Positions 47,833 to 59,494 of a DNA stretch of 64,000 bases are shown here, in pieces. Numbering within the stretch: the stretch's first letter is position 1; each line of letters begins with the position of its first letter. Below the pieces are notes generated by a model. That model did not search any database. It saw only the letters and a list, made by a program, of their open reading frames with translations, and was not told where the DNA came from. The translations under genes and the position numbers were made by a program. Origin of the DNA: Cricetomys ansorgei (taxonomy: Eukaryota; Chordata; Mammalia; Rodentia; Nesomyidae); NCBI GenBank assembly GCA_026225945.1, contig JAMJFZ010000770.1, positions 2,295,501 through 2,359,500 on the forward strand, read 5' to 3'.

Positions 47833-50575
47833 AAGCATTATCATTTTTCCAAGGATGTGTTCCTATGTTTACTAAGTTTGATATTTAAATAAAAACTGTA
47901 GGTGAGAATGGGAATGTTGATACAGTGGGATAACAAACAGAAAAAAGCCCACAGAGGAAAATAGTCATCCTGATACAACTGTCATTGAAAAGCTTCCCTC
48001 TCTCTTTCTCCAAGAACACAAAAACATAGCTTTCACATCCCAAATGAATGAAAACTGATAATTTTTTGCCTGAGTTTTGCTCTCCCAAACAAGCAAATAA
48101 GTAAAAATAAAATCAGATTCCCCATAGAAACAACTGTAGTCTAAAAATCTAAGACTTTAGAATTGCTAATATTTTGTGCCAAAAATGGTCCCTTGGGAAA
48201 TCCATGAGATTCATGCCTAGGCCCCCAGACTGTTATCAACATTGGCTCTCCTGGTGAATGCAGAAAAGTATTTGGTGTCTATGATGCTGCTTAGGAACAG
48301 GCACTGTAGACTGTGATTTAATATATGAGGCGATTGATGTATGTACATAGTAAATGGTAATTACAAGCATAGTTAAGTATATCATAGATGCAGTTCTGAA
48401 CATATTAAGTAATAATTATTTCCTTTCTTCACCCCATTAAAATCATAGCCCCAATTTAGACCACATGCAGTAGGAAAAATGGGCAATTATTCCTGTAGAA
48501 ATGTAAGTCAGGTTAGGTAAAATGCCACTTTCACAGCTGGCACCAGAGTTTCCTTGAGGAGGAAAAATGTCTTTGTTTAAGAAAATACCTATGTAAACAG
48601 TTTTAAGGAAAGGAGTATGACTTATGGGGATATATCCTATGGAAACTGGAAAATCCAGAGGCAGCTGGACTCCCTATGAGGTACACATGAAGCCCAGAGT
48701 TTGGAAAATGCTCCAAAAGAGGAGAGAGATGATTGAGTAGAGAGTGTAGTGGTTACACATATTAGCTCCACCAGGCAGAAGGAAGAAAACAATATATACA
48801 ACAAAAATAAACCTTTTAGTTGCCAAGGATACATACATTAAATGGATGAGCATATAATTTTGTAAACTTTAACAAGGCGAGGTGCTCAGCCTGATCCACA
48901 TCAGTTGCGTTTTAGAAGACACCTGAATTGAACATGTTTGAGTCTGAGGCAAGGAGCTCTTGTCTTGTTCTCAGAGTCAGGTGTCAACAAGTGACAATAG
49001 GTTATGACAATTTACCAATTTAACTTACATTACATTTGTGTTTTTCAGGTCCTATCTTTTGCAATTTCTGTTTATTCTACAAAAGGTTTATGCTTCAACT
49101 TTTCAATTATTTTTCAACAGACCCCCTAGAATTTCTCTATATTTTTCATTTCTCCTAACTTAAAAACCCTATTTTCCAAATTGTACTATCACAATCACTT
49201 AGACATGTCATCAAATATCCAAAGATTCATGTTTCCAGACAGTGGCCACAGAGATCAACTTATTTATGATTTATCTTGCCTCTACCATGCACCACTCACA
49301 AGTACACCAAAAGCATGTTTGTTCAGCAAATCAAGTACCTTTTTCTAGGCCAAGGATGGCCAAAGCCCACCTGCATGTAAGTTCAGAAGATTCAATTAAG
49401 TCACCCTTGCCCTTTCTTCTATCTTGTTACAAGGTATCACATAAGCAACCAAACCCACTTTTGTTTCAAAATTACTTCACATATCTTAATTTAATAATTA
49501 GCTGAGTATCTGTAATAAATTCATGTTCCAATCTAAAGATATATACCTAACCTCCAGGATACTTGTACTTCATAATCCTACACTGCATGGGTTTCCTAAA
49601 CCACATTCCTCCTGTTTATGCCCATTGCAAAACTTTGATTTCAAGCTCAGCCCATAAAAGCCTCCTAAAATAGTGCTTTCTAAATAGACTGTTTTCAAAA
49701 TACATGACACAAACATCAAGCTCAGAAGCATCCCATTTAAAAAGCAATGTTTTTAATAAAAGATTAGAAACTCTGCATACCTTCTCTCAAAATAGAAGCT
49801 CTGAGAATCCCTGTAATTAAAACAAAACACTATAAAATTGCCTGGCTTTGATTATTTTAATAATTGCCAAATATTCTTATCCACAGATCCCCTTACTTAA
49901 GTTGTATATTTTAATAACTATGAATAGTGGGACTAGAAATTACTTACATTTAAGCAGTGATAGAATGATGGCTTCTTTCTCTGAGCACATGCAAACCATG
50001 GAAGGCTAGCACATGTTTTCAGCATGAGGGACTAGGCACTTTCTATTTTGTGGCTCTAAATTCATTCAAGATAATTTATATTCATTGTCTCAAGATGACT
50101 GCCCTATTTCCTGCCATCACTCTTACATTCCACTTAATTGGAATAAGTCAGTCTACCTTCAGTTTGAAGCAAATGTAACATACATTGTTCACACTATTTT
50201 CACATACATCCTATTGTCCATAACTTGATTGAACGACCATGATTAGCTCCAAGAGACACTGGGAAATACAAATCTTTAGGAACATTGCTTTGTCATCAGT
50301 TTAAATACTCTACTAATATAAAGTAAACTAGAAGGAAATGTCTCACCAGGCCTTTTCAGTTTCTGCTAAGGCCCACACTGAAAAATCAAATCCTTGCTAA
50401 GGCTAATCTATTTCCTCTGTTTCCATATCTTTCAGATGAGCTTGGATTCCACCATCAAAGCATTTTTTTTATTTTAAAATATAGATTTCTAAGCACTTAT
50501 ATTATGATATTTACCTGAACTCATTGTGCTCTCCAAACCACTTCAATCATCCTACATTGAGAAAATACAACCAGA

Positions 50576-50578
<3 letters not shown>
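47833..50578. other. No recognised feature
   Basis: About 2.7 kb of AT-rich sequence. The open frames (for example 49242-49505, 87 codons) carry no recognisable protein. Confidence 0.4.

Positions 50579-50579
<1 letters not shown>

Positions 50580-50606
<27 letters not shown>
50580..50606. repeat. (TA)n microsatellite
   Basis: Short uninterrupted TA run. Confidence 0.95.
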
Positions 50607-50950
50607 CTCAAAACAAAGATTTTAATGATGTTGGATTATTTATTTCATTCCTTAATTATAAACTCAGGTTTGCTATTCATGATCAGTATAACCTTGTACA
50701 GTCTTTATATCAATTTCCCCATATCCTTTCCTTTGTTAAATACAAATAACAATAACAGGTGCTCCTTGCTATAGTATTGTGGGGTTTACACAGAAGAATG
50801 AAATGTCAGTATGCAATATGTGGCCAATCACAGCTGACTCTTATTTTTACCTGCAAGAAGGCAGCATTACACTAGCTGACCATTATCAATGTTCAGGTGT
50901 ATGATGAAAATGTAATAATGGATGGGTGTCATAGACACAGTACTTTCACT

Positions 50951-50988
50951 TGAGTGTTGAGTATTGTTGAGTGTTGAGTATTGTTGTA
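50951..50988. repeat. Short tandem duplication of about 17 bp
   Basis: The word GAGTGTTGAGTATTGTT occurs twice head to tail. This is a two-copy mini-repeat. Confidence 0.8.
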
Positions 50989-51161
50989 AATGGGTAGCTT
51001 TTCCATTATACAGCAATTTCTAGCACAATTTTGTACTCTGGCTATCTCTAAAAGCCAAAGAAACAGGTCTTGTACTTGTGAATCAATGTATGATCACACA
51101 AAGCCTCTCCACATCTCACATCAGTGATAAAGAATAGTCCTTTACATAGTTTGATATTTTT

Positions 51162-51288
51162 ATTTTTAACACAGAGTCTTACTCGATAGACTAGCCTGGC
51201 CCATAATTCACTCAGTAGCTCAGGATGTCCTCCAACTTTTAACAATCATTCTGCCACATCCTCCCCAGTACAGATATTACAGGTGTTA
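51162..51288 (-). mobile_element. Old B1 (B1F-like) SINE
   Basis: 'cacagagtcttactcgatag', 'actagcctggcccataattc', 'actcagtagctcaggatgtc', 'ttctgccacatcctccccag' and 'tacagatattacaggtgt' form the reverse B1 order with old-type 'attacaggtgt'. Confidence 0.78.
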
Positions 51289-51289
51289 A

Positions 51290-51535
51290 CTACAATATCC
51301 AATAGCCAAAATGTGGAGTAGGCCTAAAAGTCTATCAGTTGATTAATGGATATAGAAAATGTAATATATCTTCACAATGTAATTTCATTCAGCTAGAAAG
51401 AAAAGTTAAACTATGTCATTTGCAGAAAATTGGATGGAACTGGAGAATATTATATTGTAGGAAAAAAGTCAGGCCCATGAGGACAGTTGTCATGTTTTTT
51501 CTCATATATAGACTATTGATTAAGTATTTTAAGTG
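51290..51535 (+). mobile_element. L1 fragment, end region
   Basis: 'caatagccaaaatgtggag', 'tgattaatggatatagaaaa', 'ttcattcagctagaaag', 'gcagaaaattggatggaact' and 'ggagaatattatattgtagg'. These words follow the well-known end segment of rodent L1 elements. It begins immediately after the reversed B1. Confidence 0.75.
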
Positions 51536-52715
51536 TGTATGTGTGTATATATACATATATACATATTTTCTAAATGTATTTTGTCTTAAATATAACCTTT
51601 GCAGAATATGAAAAGGAAGACCAAGAACTCTGGAATAGATGCTTTGTGGGAACTTTTGCTTTCACATTTTAAGAAATTGAGTTTTGATATTGATTTCAGC
51701 ATGAACATTTTTTAGACTAAATACAGCTCAACTCACTGAGTACAAGTACAGAAATAATTTTGAATGAGTCAGCTATAGAATAATATCAAACTGAATCATT
51801 GCAGTTGGAATATCAAACAAATAATTATTCATTGTTTTAATGCAAACAAATCTACACAAGAGAACTGGATTTCTCAGTAAATTATGAGTGAAGCAAACCC
51901 TAATACAACTATTGTTTCTGAAGGCACAGAAATCAACATTTGAGTTTACATCCTCTGATTCTCTCACACTACCCCTTCCCTTTCCTTGATTGAGGTTTAT
52001 ATATTATCAAATATTTTACAAAAATAAATGGAAAGTGAATCACCAAAGGTGAAAAAGAAATGAAAAGAAAAAGAATGAATCCCAGAAAGCTATATACTAG
52101 GACTGTATTCATTCATTAAAAATTGTTAAAGTAACCTATCTTGTTATAATACTTTTTTTTCGTGCTATGGAGGCATTCATAGATCCATAGCAATTTGATG
52201 AATGTTCTTAGAACATATATTGGTTCTGTTCTCTTGGTTATGTGTGCTTTGTCAAGGAAGATTTATTACTTAATTAAGAAAAGATTCGAGTGTTTCTGTA
52301 TAAAACTAAATGTATTCTTGGTAGTTGTGTTTCTGGAGATAATAACAATTATAGAAAAAATTATTTGCAATATTTTATGTGTGTGTATTTAAGAAATCAG
52401 AATGAACTTACAGTGAGTGAATGAATGTCAGCTGGCCCTTAGCACACCAACACTAAGACTGCTTCTTCACTAACTTGGGAAGATACACAGAGTAAAGACC
52501 ACTCAATCTTTATACTCTATGTTAATATTAAACTATTTGAAATAACACTATCCTGGGCTTCCTAATGATCTTCCTCCACAAACTCTAATTTTTTAAGTTT
52601 GTTGAGTCAATGCATAAAGAAGCCAAATGCTCGTAAATGAGACTAAACAATACTTTAATATTTAATCTAAACTAAACTAAAATAATAATACTTTAATCAT
52701 GCTTAAAATTTTATT
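51536..52715. other. No recognised feature
   Basis: AT-rich non-coding sequence. Confidence 0.45.
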
Positions 52716-52716
52716 G

Positions 52717-52884
52717 GCACTTATTAGTATCTGTCACTGTTCTAAATATTCTAAACACATCCCTCAAAGAGATAGACACTATTTTCCTGAAATCTGAAAA
52801 TGTATAATGTATAATGGAGGCAGAGACAAGTGTCACTCGATTACATCAGCTAGTAATACAAGGTGCGGAGCCAAGAAAGGTCTC
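52717..52884 (-). mobile_element. MIR SINE, ancient
   Basis: 'tatctgtcactgttctaaat', 'aaagagatagacactatttt', 'cctgaaatctgaaaatgtat', 'gaggcagagacaagtg', 'atcagctagtaatacaagg' and 'tgcggagcc' follow the reverse-complement MIR order well. Confidence 0.75.
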
Positions 52885-53720
52885 TCAAAGTAAAGGTGGC
52901 ATAGTTACAGAGACTATAGTACGATGTATGAGCCCAGTGACAAAGGTTGAGTAGAAAGCAGCCTTTGTGGAACAGGGTCCATGACGAAAGAGTCTCAAAA
53001 GGATATACACCCAACTTGAGCCTATGTCTCTGAGACATTGGTGTGAGATACCAAAAATATGCTATTACTAAAAGCAAAATAGTTCTCATAGCTTAAGACA
53101 GGTGCTAATCTATGGATAAAGGGAAGTAATCTCATCCACAGATGTTTCTGATTTGAGAGATCAGGGTTTTTAATAAGTTTGCTGCATACTTCCACCAGGC
53201 AAGGCATCACTCTTTGTCATGACTGGACAGAGAACAGTTACACACCAGCATCACACTCTCTATCTCAGCCCTCTCTTAGGAAAGATTCCCTGACACTTAA
53301 AGCTTTCCTATCACAGGAGAACTTATCAAGTTTTTCTTCTTGCACAAAATCTTCCTTTATTTTTAAATACTGACATAGCTAAATATTTAATGCCAGCATA
53401 TTGCATTAAGCCACAGTGCATGGACACCTTTCTGTTTTTCTTATGTGTGATTTTCCTGGAAGGTTATTTACCATGTACTATGGTTTATGTTTATACTTTA
53501 CACATGCTCATAAAAGTGCCTACTGTATATTTGCTAAATTGACTCACCAAGAAAGACCACAGATCATGTGGTATATGACTTCTTCCATCAAGCCATTATT
53601 CGTGGCTCAAATTAAAATATTCAGTATGTTTTCATTAGTTAAATATTTCACTAATGGGTCAGAGATAGTCTATGGCACTACTATAAAATAACTTGATCAT
53701 AAGTTAGTTCATTATTTTAC
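52885..53720. other. No recognised feature
   Basis: Non-coding. Several short frames on both strands with no recognised content. Confidence 0.45.
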
Positions 53721-53721
53721 T

Positions 53722-53731
53722 AATTAATAAT

Positions 53732-53780
<49 letters not shown>
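53722..53780. repeat. (AAT)n trinucleotide repeat
   Basis: Two short AAT blocks separated by ATTAAT, then about 12 perfect units, followed by a purine-rich flank. Confidence 0.96.
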
Positions 53781-53781
<1 letters not shown>

Positions 53782-53976
53782 GAGGAGGAGAAAGAGAAGG
53801 AGGAGAAAAGAATAGTGAAAGGCATTTAAAGCATAATCCCTAGAATTCCTTGAAAAGAAGACAAGCATGTTCTTCCCTCCAGGCTTGTTAGAACACCTCT
53901 AACCCTTCAGTCCTTCTGTCTTTTGATCCATAGTTGACAACAGTTTTGAAGTTTGAGTTTTAATAGTGATGGCCAC

Positions 53977-54312
53977 TGTCTTGGTGTTTCATTTGCTGCA
54001 GTGAAATACTATGACCAAAGCCACTTGGGGAGCAAAAAGTTTACTTGGCTTACACATCCACAGCACTGTTCATCATTGAAGGAACTCAGGAGAGGAAGTG
54101 AAACAGGGCAAGAACCTGGAAGCAGGAGCTGATGCAGAAGCCATGGAGGGATACTGCTTCTTGGCTTGCTCCCCATAGCTTGCTCAGACTGCTTTCTTAT
54201 AGAACCCAGGACCAACAGCCCAGGAATGGCACCATCCACAACTATCTAGACTCTTCCCTTCAACCACTAATTAAGAAAATTCTGTACAGGCTTCCCTACA
54301 GCTAGATCTTAT
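53977..54312 (-). mobile_element. MaLR-type LTR, right-hand segment of an interrupted copy
   Basis: Read on the minus strand this is the 3' part of the family seen at 7187-7567. On the plus strand: 'gaaatactatgaccaaagcc', 'acttggggagcaaaaagt', 'tgttcatcattgaaggaact', 'gaagcaggagctgatgcag', 'aagccatggagggatactgc', 'ttcttatagaacccaggacc', 'actaattaagaaaattctg'. It breaks off at 'gatcttat' and resumes at 54915. Confidence 0.78.
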
Positions 54313-54914
54313 ATGGGGCTGTCCTAGAGCTAAGGGGGTTGAGTTTGCTTGGAACCCTGGAATTTTCACCCTGAGAGGAGAAGGCATTCAGTTTCTCCCA
54401 GTTTTCTTAGCCCTAGCAAAACCCAGCTAAATTCCAAATGCTGCCTGTTTCACAACAGGTCACTGACAAAGGAATGTGGCCTGGTGCTTGTCTGACCACT
54501 GCAGCTGGAAGGCCTAGGGTTGAGCCCATTTTTTGATAAGCTTGACTTCCTCTTTTCCCTATGAGACCACACCTTATGCAAGAGAGTCTTTTCAAGGACC
54601 TTGGCCCTTAGATAATGAGCCCCAACATACAAATGGGGCTCCAATATCTCTGTCTTAACCAATGGCCCCCATCCCTGGGTGCCAAGGACCCTCTCCCCTG
54701 CCCCTTCCACTATAAATGTAAACACCCTTGCTTTAATAAACTGAAATGTTCCACTGACAACAGTCACCAGGGGATTCTGTTTCCTGCAGCGTTCAGCCCT
54801 CTGACCAAAGACCTGCCTAGACCCATCTAGACCCAACCTCTTCTTCCCCAGAACTGTACCTCTGGCCATGGCCTAACTACTTTCCAGGGAGGAGAGCCAA
54901 TGAAGAGATCCACA
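54313..54914 (+). mobile_element. Solo LTR inserted in the MaLR element
   Basis: About 600 bp flanked by ATCTTAT at 54306-54312 and 54915-54921, a likely target duplication. It carries a TATA-like box (TATAAATG, 54711-54718) and AATAAA (54735-54740), followed by about 170 bp of trailing sequence. Length, signals and the direct flanks fit a solo retroviral LTR in forward orientation. The exact TG and CA ends are uncertain, so the boundary may shift by a few bases. A 139-codon minus-strand open frame inside is antisense and has no recognised content. Family unknown to me. Confidence 0.65.
54711..54740 (+). promoter_or_regulatory. TATA-like box and polyadenylation signal of the inserted LTR
   Basis: TATAAATG at 54711 and AATAAA at 54735 lie 24 bp apart on the same strand. 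This spacing is compact for an LTR, and whether either is active is unknown. Confidence 0.5.
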
Positions 54915-54993
54915 ATCTTATGGAGGAATTTTCATAAGTAAAGTTCCCTCCTCTCAGGTTTAACTTAGGGTTGACATAAGACTATCCAGTATT
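54915..54993 (-). mobile_element. MaLR-type LTR, left-hand segment of the interrupted copy
   Basis: Resumes with 'aatcttatggaggaattttc', then 'agttccctcctctcaggttt' and 'gttgacataagactatccag'. This is the expected continuation of the segment at 53977-54312 and is the 5' start of the LTR on the minus strand. Confidence 0.75.
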
Positions 54994-55244
54994 GTTACTG
55001 GGAGGAAGGTTAAAAACACAAGGCTAGAATCTATATCTCATTAGATTTTTGTTTGCTTAGACATTTTTGTAAATCTTGGTAGTTTACATAGTATATCTGT
55101 GTATACCATCCGATGTCACACTATAAGTATGATATTGAATAAGACTGGAACCTAGATGTCAAAGCTGCCTGAGATTGTGGCATTGTTTGGGATATAATAT
55201 TAATCAATGTATCTGTTTGATTACAATTGTTTGAAAGATGTCAG

Positions 55245-55565
55245 TTTTGAGGTGTATTGGTAAACTCTGTGTTACTGTAATCAGATGCCCGGGAAGAACA
55301 AACAAAAGAAATGACTTCTTTTGACTCACTTTTACAGGCGTCAGTCTATTGTGGTAGAAAAGGTGTGACAGAGCAGAGCAGCCCATTTCCTGGTGGCTAG
55401 GAAGCAGAGACAACATGCCTGTATGCACTGGCTTTCTCTCTTTTTCTCTTTTATTTCCATGCAGGTCCCTGACCCCATGGGATGGTACTTCCCAAATTCT
55501 GTATAGGCCTTCCCCAAATATTTAACCCTTTCTAGAAACAGCCACAGCCACACCTCAAAGCACAT
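55245..55565 (-). mobile_element. MaLR-like LTR remnant
   Basis: 'aaactctgtgttactgtaat', 'cagatgcccgggaagaacaa', 'gcccatttcctggtggctag' and 'gaagcagagacaacatgcc' follow a reverse-complemented MaLR-class LTR. The right boundary is unclear. A 135-codon minus-strand frame (55341-55748) overlaps it and is probably chance. Confidence 0.45.
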
Positions 55566-55892
55566 GGTATTCCTCTTTTGCATGCTTCTCAATAAAGCCA
55601 AGCTGACAGTCAGAATCAACCATGGCATAAGGATAATTCTTTGTGAAGCTATGTCTACTGAAGCCATGTCTACTTTTAAGCAAACAGTGCTTTCCATTTC
55701 TATTTTATTTAATTCCCAAACAAAACCATAAGGCAGATAAAGGAACAATTTATATCTCTACAATGAGAAGACGCTTTAGTTGATCAAATTTATAATAATG
55801 AGGGGTTAGTCTTTTTAATGTTCTTCTTTTTATACAAAAGGTATAAAAAACAGAAGAAAGCATCCAAATATAAGATTTCCACTAGCTCTTAA

Positions 55893-56020
55893 CTTTTTTT
55901 TAATCAGCTTACAAAGTATCATTATTTTTTATAAAATTTTCTCACACAGTTTGTTTTGATTATCCCCACTTACCCTCTCATCTCCCCATCTCTCTCCACT
56001 CCAATTCCCTCAATGAGAGG
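55893..56020 (-). mobile_element. L1 3' end, short
   Basis: T run, then 'cagtttgttttgattatccc' and a pyrimidine-rich block of short CTCTCC/CTCCA words. Same arrangement as at 7013-7186, reverse orientation. Confidence 0.6.
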
Positions 56021-56194
56021 CAGAAAATTACCAGGCATAGATCATGTCATTGTTTTCTTGCCCTCCTAAACCCTTGACTCCATCACAGATACTAGCTGTA
56101 TGAGGACTACTCTTTATCTATAGTCCAACTTCCTACATTTCTCTTCCCAGTACTTGAGCATTGTAGATCCTATTATTAGTCACCTTTTTATTCC

Positions 56195-56272
56195 AGGTAT
56201 CAGACACAGTACCTGGCACAGAGTAGGCATTAAATAATTGCTTGGTCAATGAACAAATGAGAATCTTTTGAA
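56195..56272 (+). mobile_element. L2 (or MIR) 3' end
   Basis: 'cagacacagtacctggcaca', 'gagtaggcattaaataattg' and 'ggtcaatgaacaaatgag' match the mammal-wide L2/MIR end 'cctggcacatagtaggtgct...aataaatg...gaatgaatg'. Confidence 0.65.
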
Positions 56273-56688
56273 GTGCCCAATACATTGAAATCTCCTGAGG
56301 ATGGATTTTAAAACAGTCTACATCAGAGGACAGTCTTTGAAGTTGAATCTGTCTGCAATTTCAAACAGTCAAAGGCTCCTCCATAGTACTCTGACATTTT
56401 GTTTATATCAATACCACACTGAAACTGATTTTTCTCTTACCCATCTCTTTCAATCATTGTCATTAAATACCAAGAAAATGAGAGTATTCGTGTCATGATG
56501 CAAAATGAAGTTTGCATACTACAAACTAATGGAAATTGCCACAGCTGAACAAGGGTTTCATTCCCACATGAGCTTTATTCTTAATAAATATAAGGAAAAC
56601 TGCTTCGAATGCCCAGATTGGTATTAATTCTGAAGCTAGAATGCCAGAATGGCTTTTTAAAGAACATTTTATGAAATTTTTCAGAAAA
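56273..56688. other. No recognised feature
   Basis: Non-coding AT-rich spacer with a 65-codon frame of no recognised content. Confidence 0.45.
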
Positions 56689-56689
56689 C

Positions 56690-56810
56690 TGGACAAGCAA
56701 GATGGCTCAGCAGGTAAAGAGGCACTTGAAGCCTGATGACCTCAATTCCATTCCCAGAATCCACATGGTAGAAGGAGAGCACATACTGCTATAAAATGTA
56801 TATACATACA

Positions 56811-56812
<2 letters not shown>
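56690..56812 (+). mobile_element. B3A SINE
   Basis: 'agcaagatggctcagcaggt' head, 'gaagcctgatgacctcaatt', 'ccattcccagaatccacatg' and 'gtagaaggagagcacatac', followed directly by a CA repeat. The usual right part is shortened. Confidence 0.85.

Positions 56813-56849
<37 letters not shown>
56813..56849. repeat. (CA)n microsatellite
   Basis: Uninterrupted CA run at the tail of the B3A element. Confidence 0.97.
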
Positions 56850-56851
<2 letters not shown>

Positions 56852-57187
56852 TTAACAAATTCAGAGACTTTTAAATGGTTCTTTCAATGTATCTTAGGTA
56901 TTACTATGATAGAACTTAAGTTGATTCATCCTGAAAAAACACACTACTTTTGATTAATTAGGGAAAAACTTAGTTCTTCTTTGTTCTTGCAGATTTGTAC
57001 AGGTAGTGTCTTTTCTCATTTTTAAGTTCACAGTTCTGATATTTTTCTCTATACTCTGAGAAATATGTGACTTTTTCTGTTGGTTAAAATACTTGCAAGT
57101 GACATGCTCAGCCAACAGTGACTCAAACATAAGAGGACATTAGTAAACACATCTTTGCTTTGTATTCCTTTTTTATATTTTGAATAA

Positions 57188-57280
57188 GTACTCATATAGC
57201 CTCAGCTGGCTATAAACTTATTGTGTGGCAAAGGCTGACACTGAACTACTGCCCCTCCAACCTCTACCCCATAACATCTA
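57188..57280 (-). mobile_element. B1 remnant
   Basis: 'actcatatagcctcagctgg', 'ctataaacttattgtgtggc', 'aaaggctgacactgaactac' and 'tgcccctccaacctctac' loosely follow a reverse B1. Very old. Confidence 0.45.
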
Positions 57281-57424
57281 CATCCAGTTTGTGGATTTAT
57301 TTATTGACATTTTTCTTTACATTATCTTCAACAACAGAGTAATCAACAAAAAACTCCTCAGCAACTGAATATTTGTGCATACCTGTTGTAGAAGTTTAAT
57401 TTTAGTTTTGTTTGAAATGGTTTT

Positions 57425-57712
57425 GTGTACTGTTGGGGCTGAATAGGTCTTTGAGTTTTGTATTGTCTGCAGGTGTTGGGTGTATGTGGAGGATGTTGAT
57501 TGCTAATGACCTAAATATGCTATCAGTAGAATACCTGAGGAGTTCTAAAGCAATAAAATCATCTGAGCTCAGATGCTTAGGTTTCCACTGTCCAGTACGC
57601 CACTGGCCAGGATGCTGGTTTTCTCTGCTGAGGTCTCGCAGAGTTTACACCTATGAAAATGCCTCAGTGTCTTCCATCCTGAGCTACCAAGCAGCTTAGT
57701 ACACACACCCTG
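57425..57712 (+). mobile_element. LTR-like repeat, family copy C
   Basis: The longest of the three related copies. 'ttgtattgtctgcaggtgtt', 'aatatgctatcagtagaata', 'cctgaggagttctaaagc', AATAAA (57552-57557), 'catctgagctcagatgctta', then about 60 bp not seen in copy B, then 'agagtttacacctatgaaaa' and 'gagctaccaagcagcttag'. The 95-codon frame (57412-57699) lies in it and is not a recognised protein. Confidence 0.65.
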
Positions 57713-58421
57713 ACCAACTACAATTTGCTCTCTGTTCTTTGACTATCACATCTTTGAAACAACAAAGAATAAACAAGGTATTAGTGGCCATGATTCAGTG
57801 TCTGAATACAGCATTACTTAGTCTTGTTCTGCACGTTCAGATTTTAGGCCTCCTTTTCCAGCACTTACCCACACCAAATTACCATGTGTGACCATTTGTT
57901 TAATGGCTTTCTAGCCCAGTAGAAAACTTATTGCAAACTCTTTGAGAGAAAGCAGCTGATTGATATTAATTATTGTATCCTGTATGTGACATTTCCCTAG
58001 TGAAACTATTAAGTTGCCCCCCCCATATCATGGAATTCTCACAGGCATTGCACAAAAATGAAGTATGATTGCAATGTATTAAATTTATTTCAGTATCTAT
58101 ATATCTAATTTAAATTTATATAATAGGTCATCTACCAAAAATATTAGTCATTTTTTATGCTTAACATGTGGACAGTAGAGAATCAGATGACATAGTTTGC
58201 TGATCCCTATACTAACCCATTTGAGACACAATAGAACAGGTTCCTTTTCATCTTTTGGTAGAACATAGGCTCAGCCCTTTGATAGTACCATATGAAGTGT
58301 GGGCACCAGAACATACTTACTGGACGAAACACTGTTCTTTGCTGTTCTCTTAATATCATGGTTAACTTTTGTGTGTAAGTGAATTTGTAATTGTAATGCT
58401 TCTCTCCACCATCACTCACCA

Positions 58422-58425
<4 letters not shown>
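57713..58425. other. No recognised feature
   Basis: AT-rich non-coding sequence. Confidence 0.45.

Positions 58426-58426
<1 letters not shown>

Positions 58427-58459
<33 letters not shown>
58427..58459. repeat. (CA)n microsatellite
   Basis: Uninterrupted CA run of about 33 bp. Confidence 0.96.
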
Positions 58460-58462
<3 letters not shown>

Positions 58463-58597
58463 AGAAATCAAAATCATATCAGCTTAAAGAATACTGGTTA
58501 TTTCTATTAAGTTCAGGATAATCATAAAATAACTTAGTTGTCAAAGGAAAGCCTAGAGAAATAAGCTAAATGATACATGGAAAGAGTGTTTATACTC

Positions 58598-58877
58598 CTC
58601 CAATCATGTTAAAATCCAAACCACCAAAGGAATGGTATCAAAATGTGGAGCTTGTGGGAGATGATTAGGTTATGAGCTCTGTGGCTGATAAATAAGATTA
58701 TCCTCATATAAAAGAAATGACAGGCAGCTAATTGATATTGGTGCCTTCTGCTACATCACAATATAGAATAAGACTGGTCTTTGACTTCTTGGGATCCAGA
58801 AATATGAGAAGTAAATTTCTCTTCTTTTTATAAAAAGTCCAGTTTATTATATTTTTACTTCCGCCCAACAGACTAAG
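58598..58877 (+). mobile_element. MLT1-like MaLR LTR, ancient
   Basis: 'catgttaaaatccaaaccac', 'ggaatggtatcaaaatgtgg', 'tgggagatgattaggttatg', 'gatccagaaatatgagaagt', 'aaatttctcttctttttata', 'gtccagtttattatattttt' and 'caacagactaagat' follow the MLT1 LTR in forward order, including its typical end. Shared among mammals. Confidence 0.72.
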
Positions 58878-59494
58878 ATAAATGGCAAGATGCCCCACAT
58901 TACATTATTAAATTATTAAAATTGTCCTCACTCCCTTTCCAACACAACCTTTGACCACAACAGTCATAAGCCTTTGTGGTTGAGAAAAGCAGATTGTTTT
59001 GATGTCTGTAGTCTGAGATACTTTGTTCTGGTGCCAACTTCTGATTTAACCATTCAATTTTAGTACTGTGCCAGAACCCAGAATTCCATGGAGTATTTTG
59101 TTTTTCCACACTGGTAATATTTGTCTGCTGAAGTCTGGATGGAATGGGAGGTTATAACCCTGAGCAGATATCTAAAGCCATGGTCACCCTTGCCCAAAAA
59201 AGTTTTATTGTCTTATACTTCCACAATAATTCCTGTAAACCACATAGTTATTTTCAACCTCCGTGGTTATCAACACCCATTGCTACTTCTACTGCACCTT
59301 CTAACTGACACACCAGCTTTCAGTAAAGACTCCCCTCCTTTTGTGAAAATGACTTTGTGAACCTGTGCAAATCTACAGTCTGACCTTGTTCATTAGAGGA
59401 CTATATAGTTTTGCACATTTTATACAACCTAGAAAACCCAGAGCATTTTAAACTCTTGTTTCTCTCCGCCCCCACCTCTCTCTCCCTCTTTGTG
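58878..59494. other. No recognised feature
   Basis: Non-coding. A 79-codon frame (59121-59360) has no recognised content. Confidence 0.45.

Noticed and set aside
54450..54869. A 139-codon minus-strand open frame
   Set aside because: It lies wholly in the inserted LTR, antisense to its signals, and shows no recognised domain.
55341..55748. A 135-codon minus-strand open frame
   Set aside because: It overlaps a MaLR-like LTR remnant and resembles no known protein.
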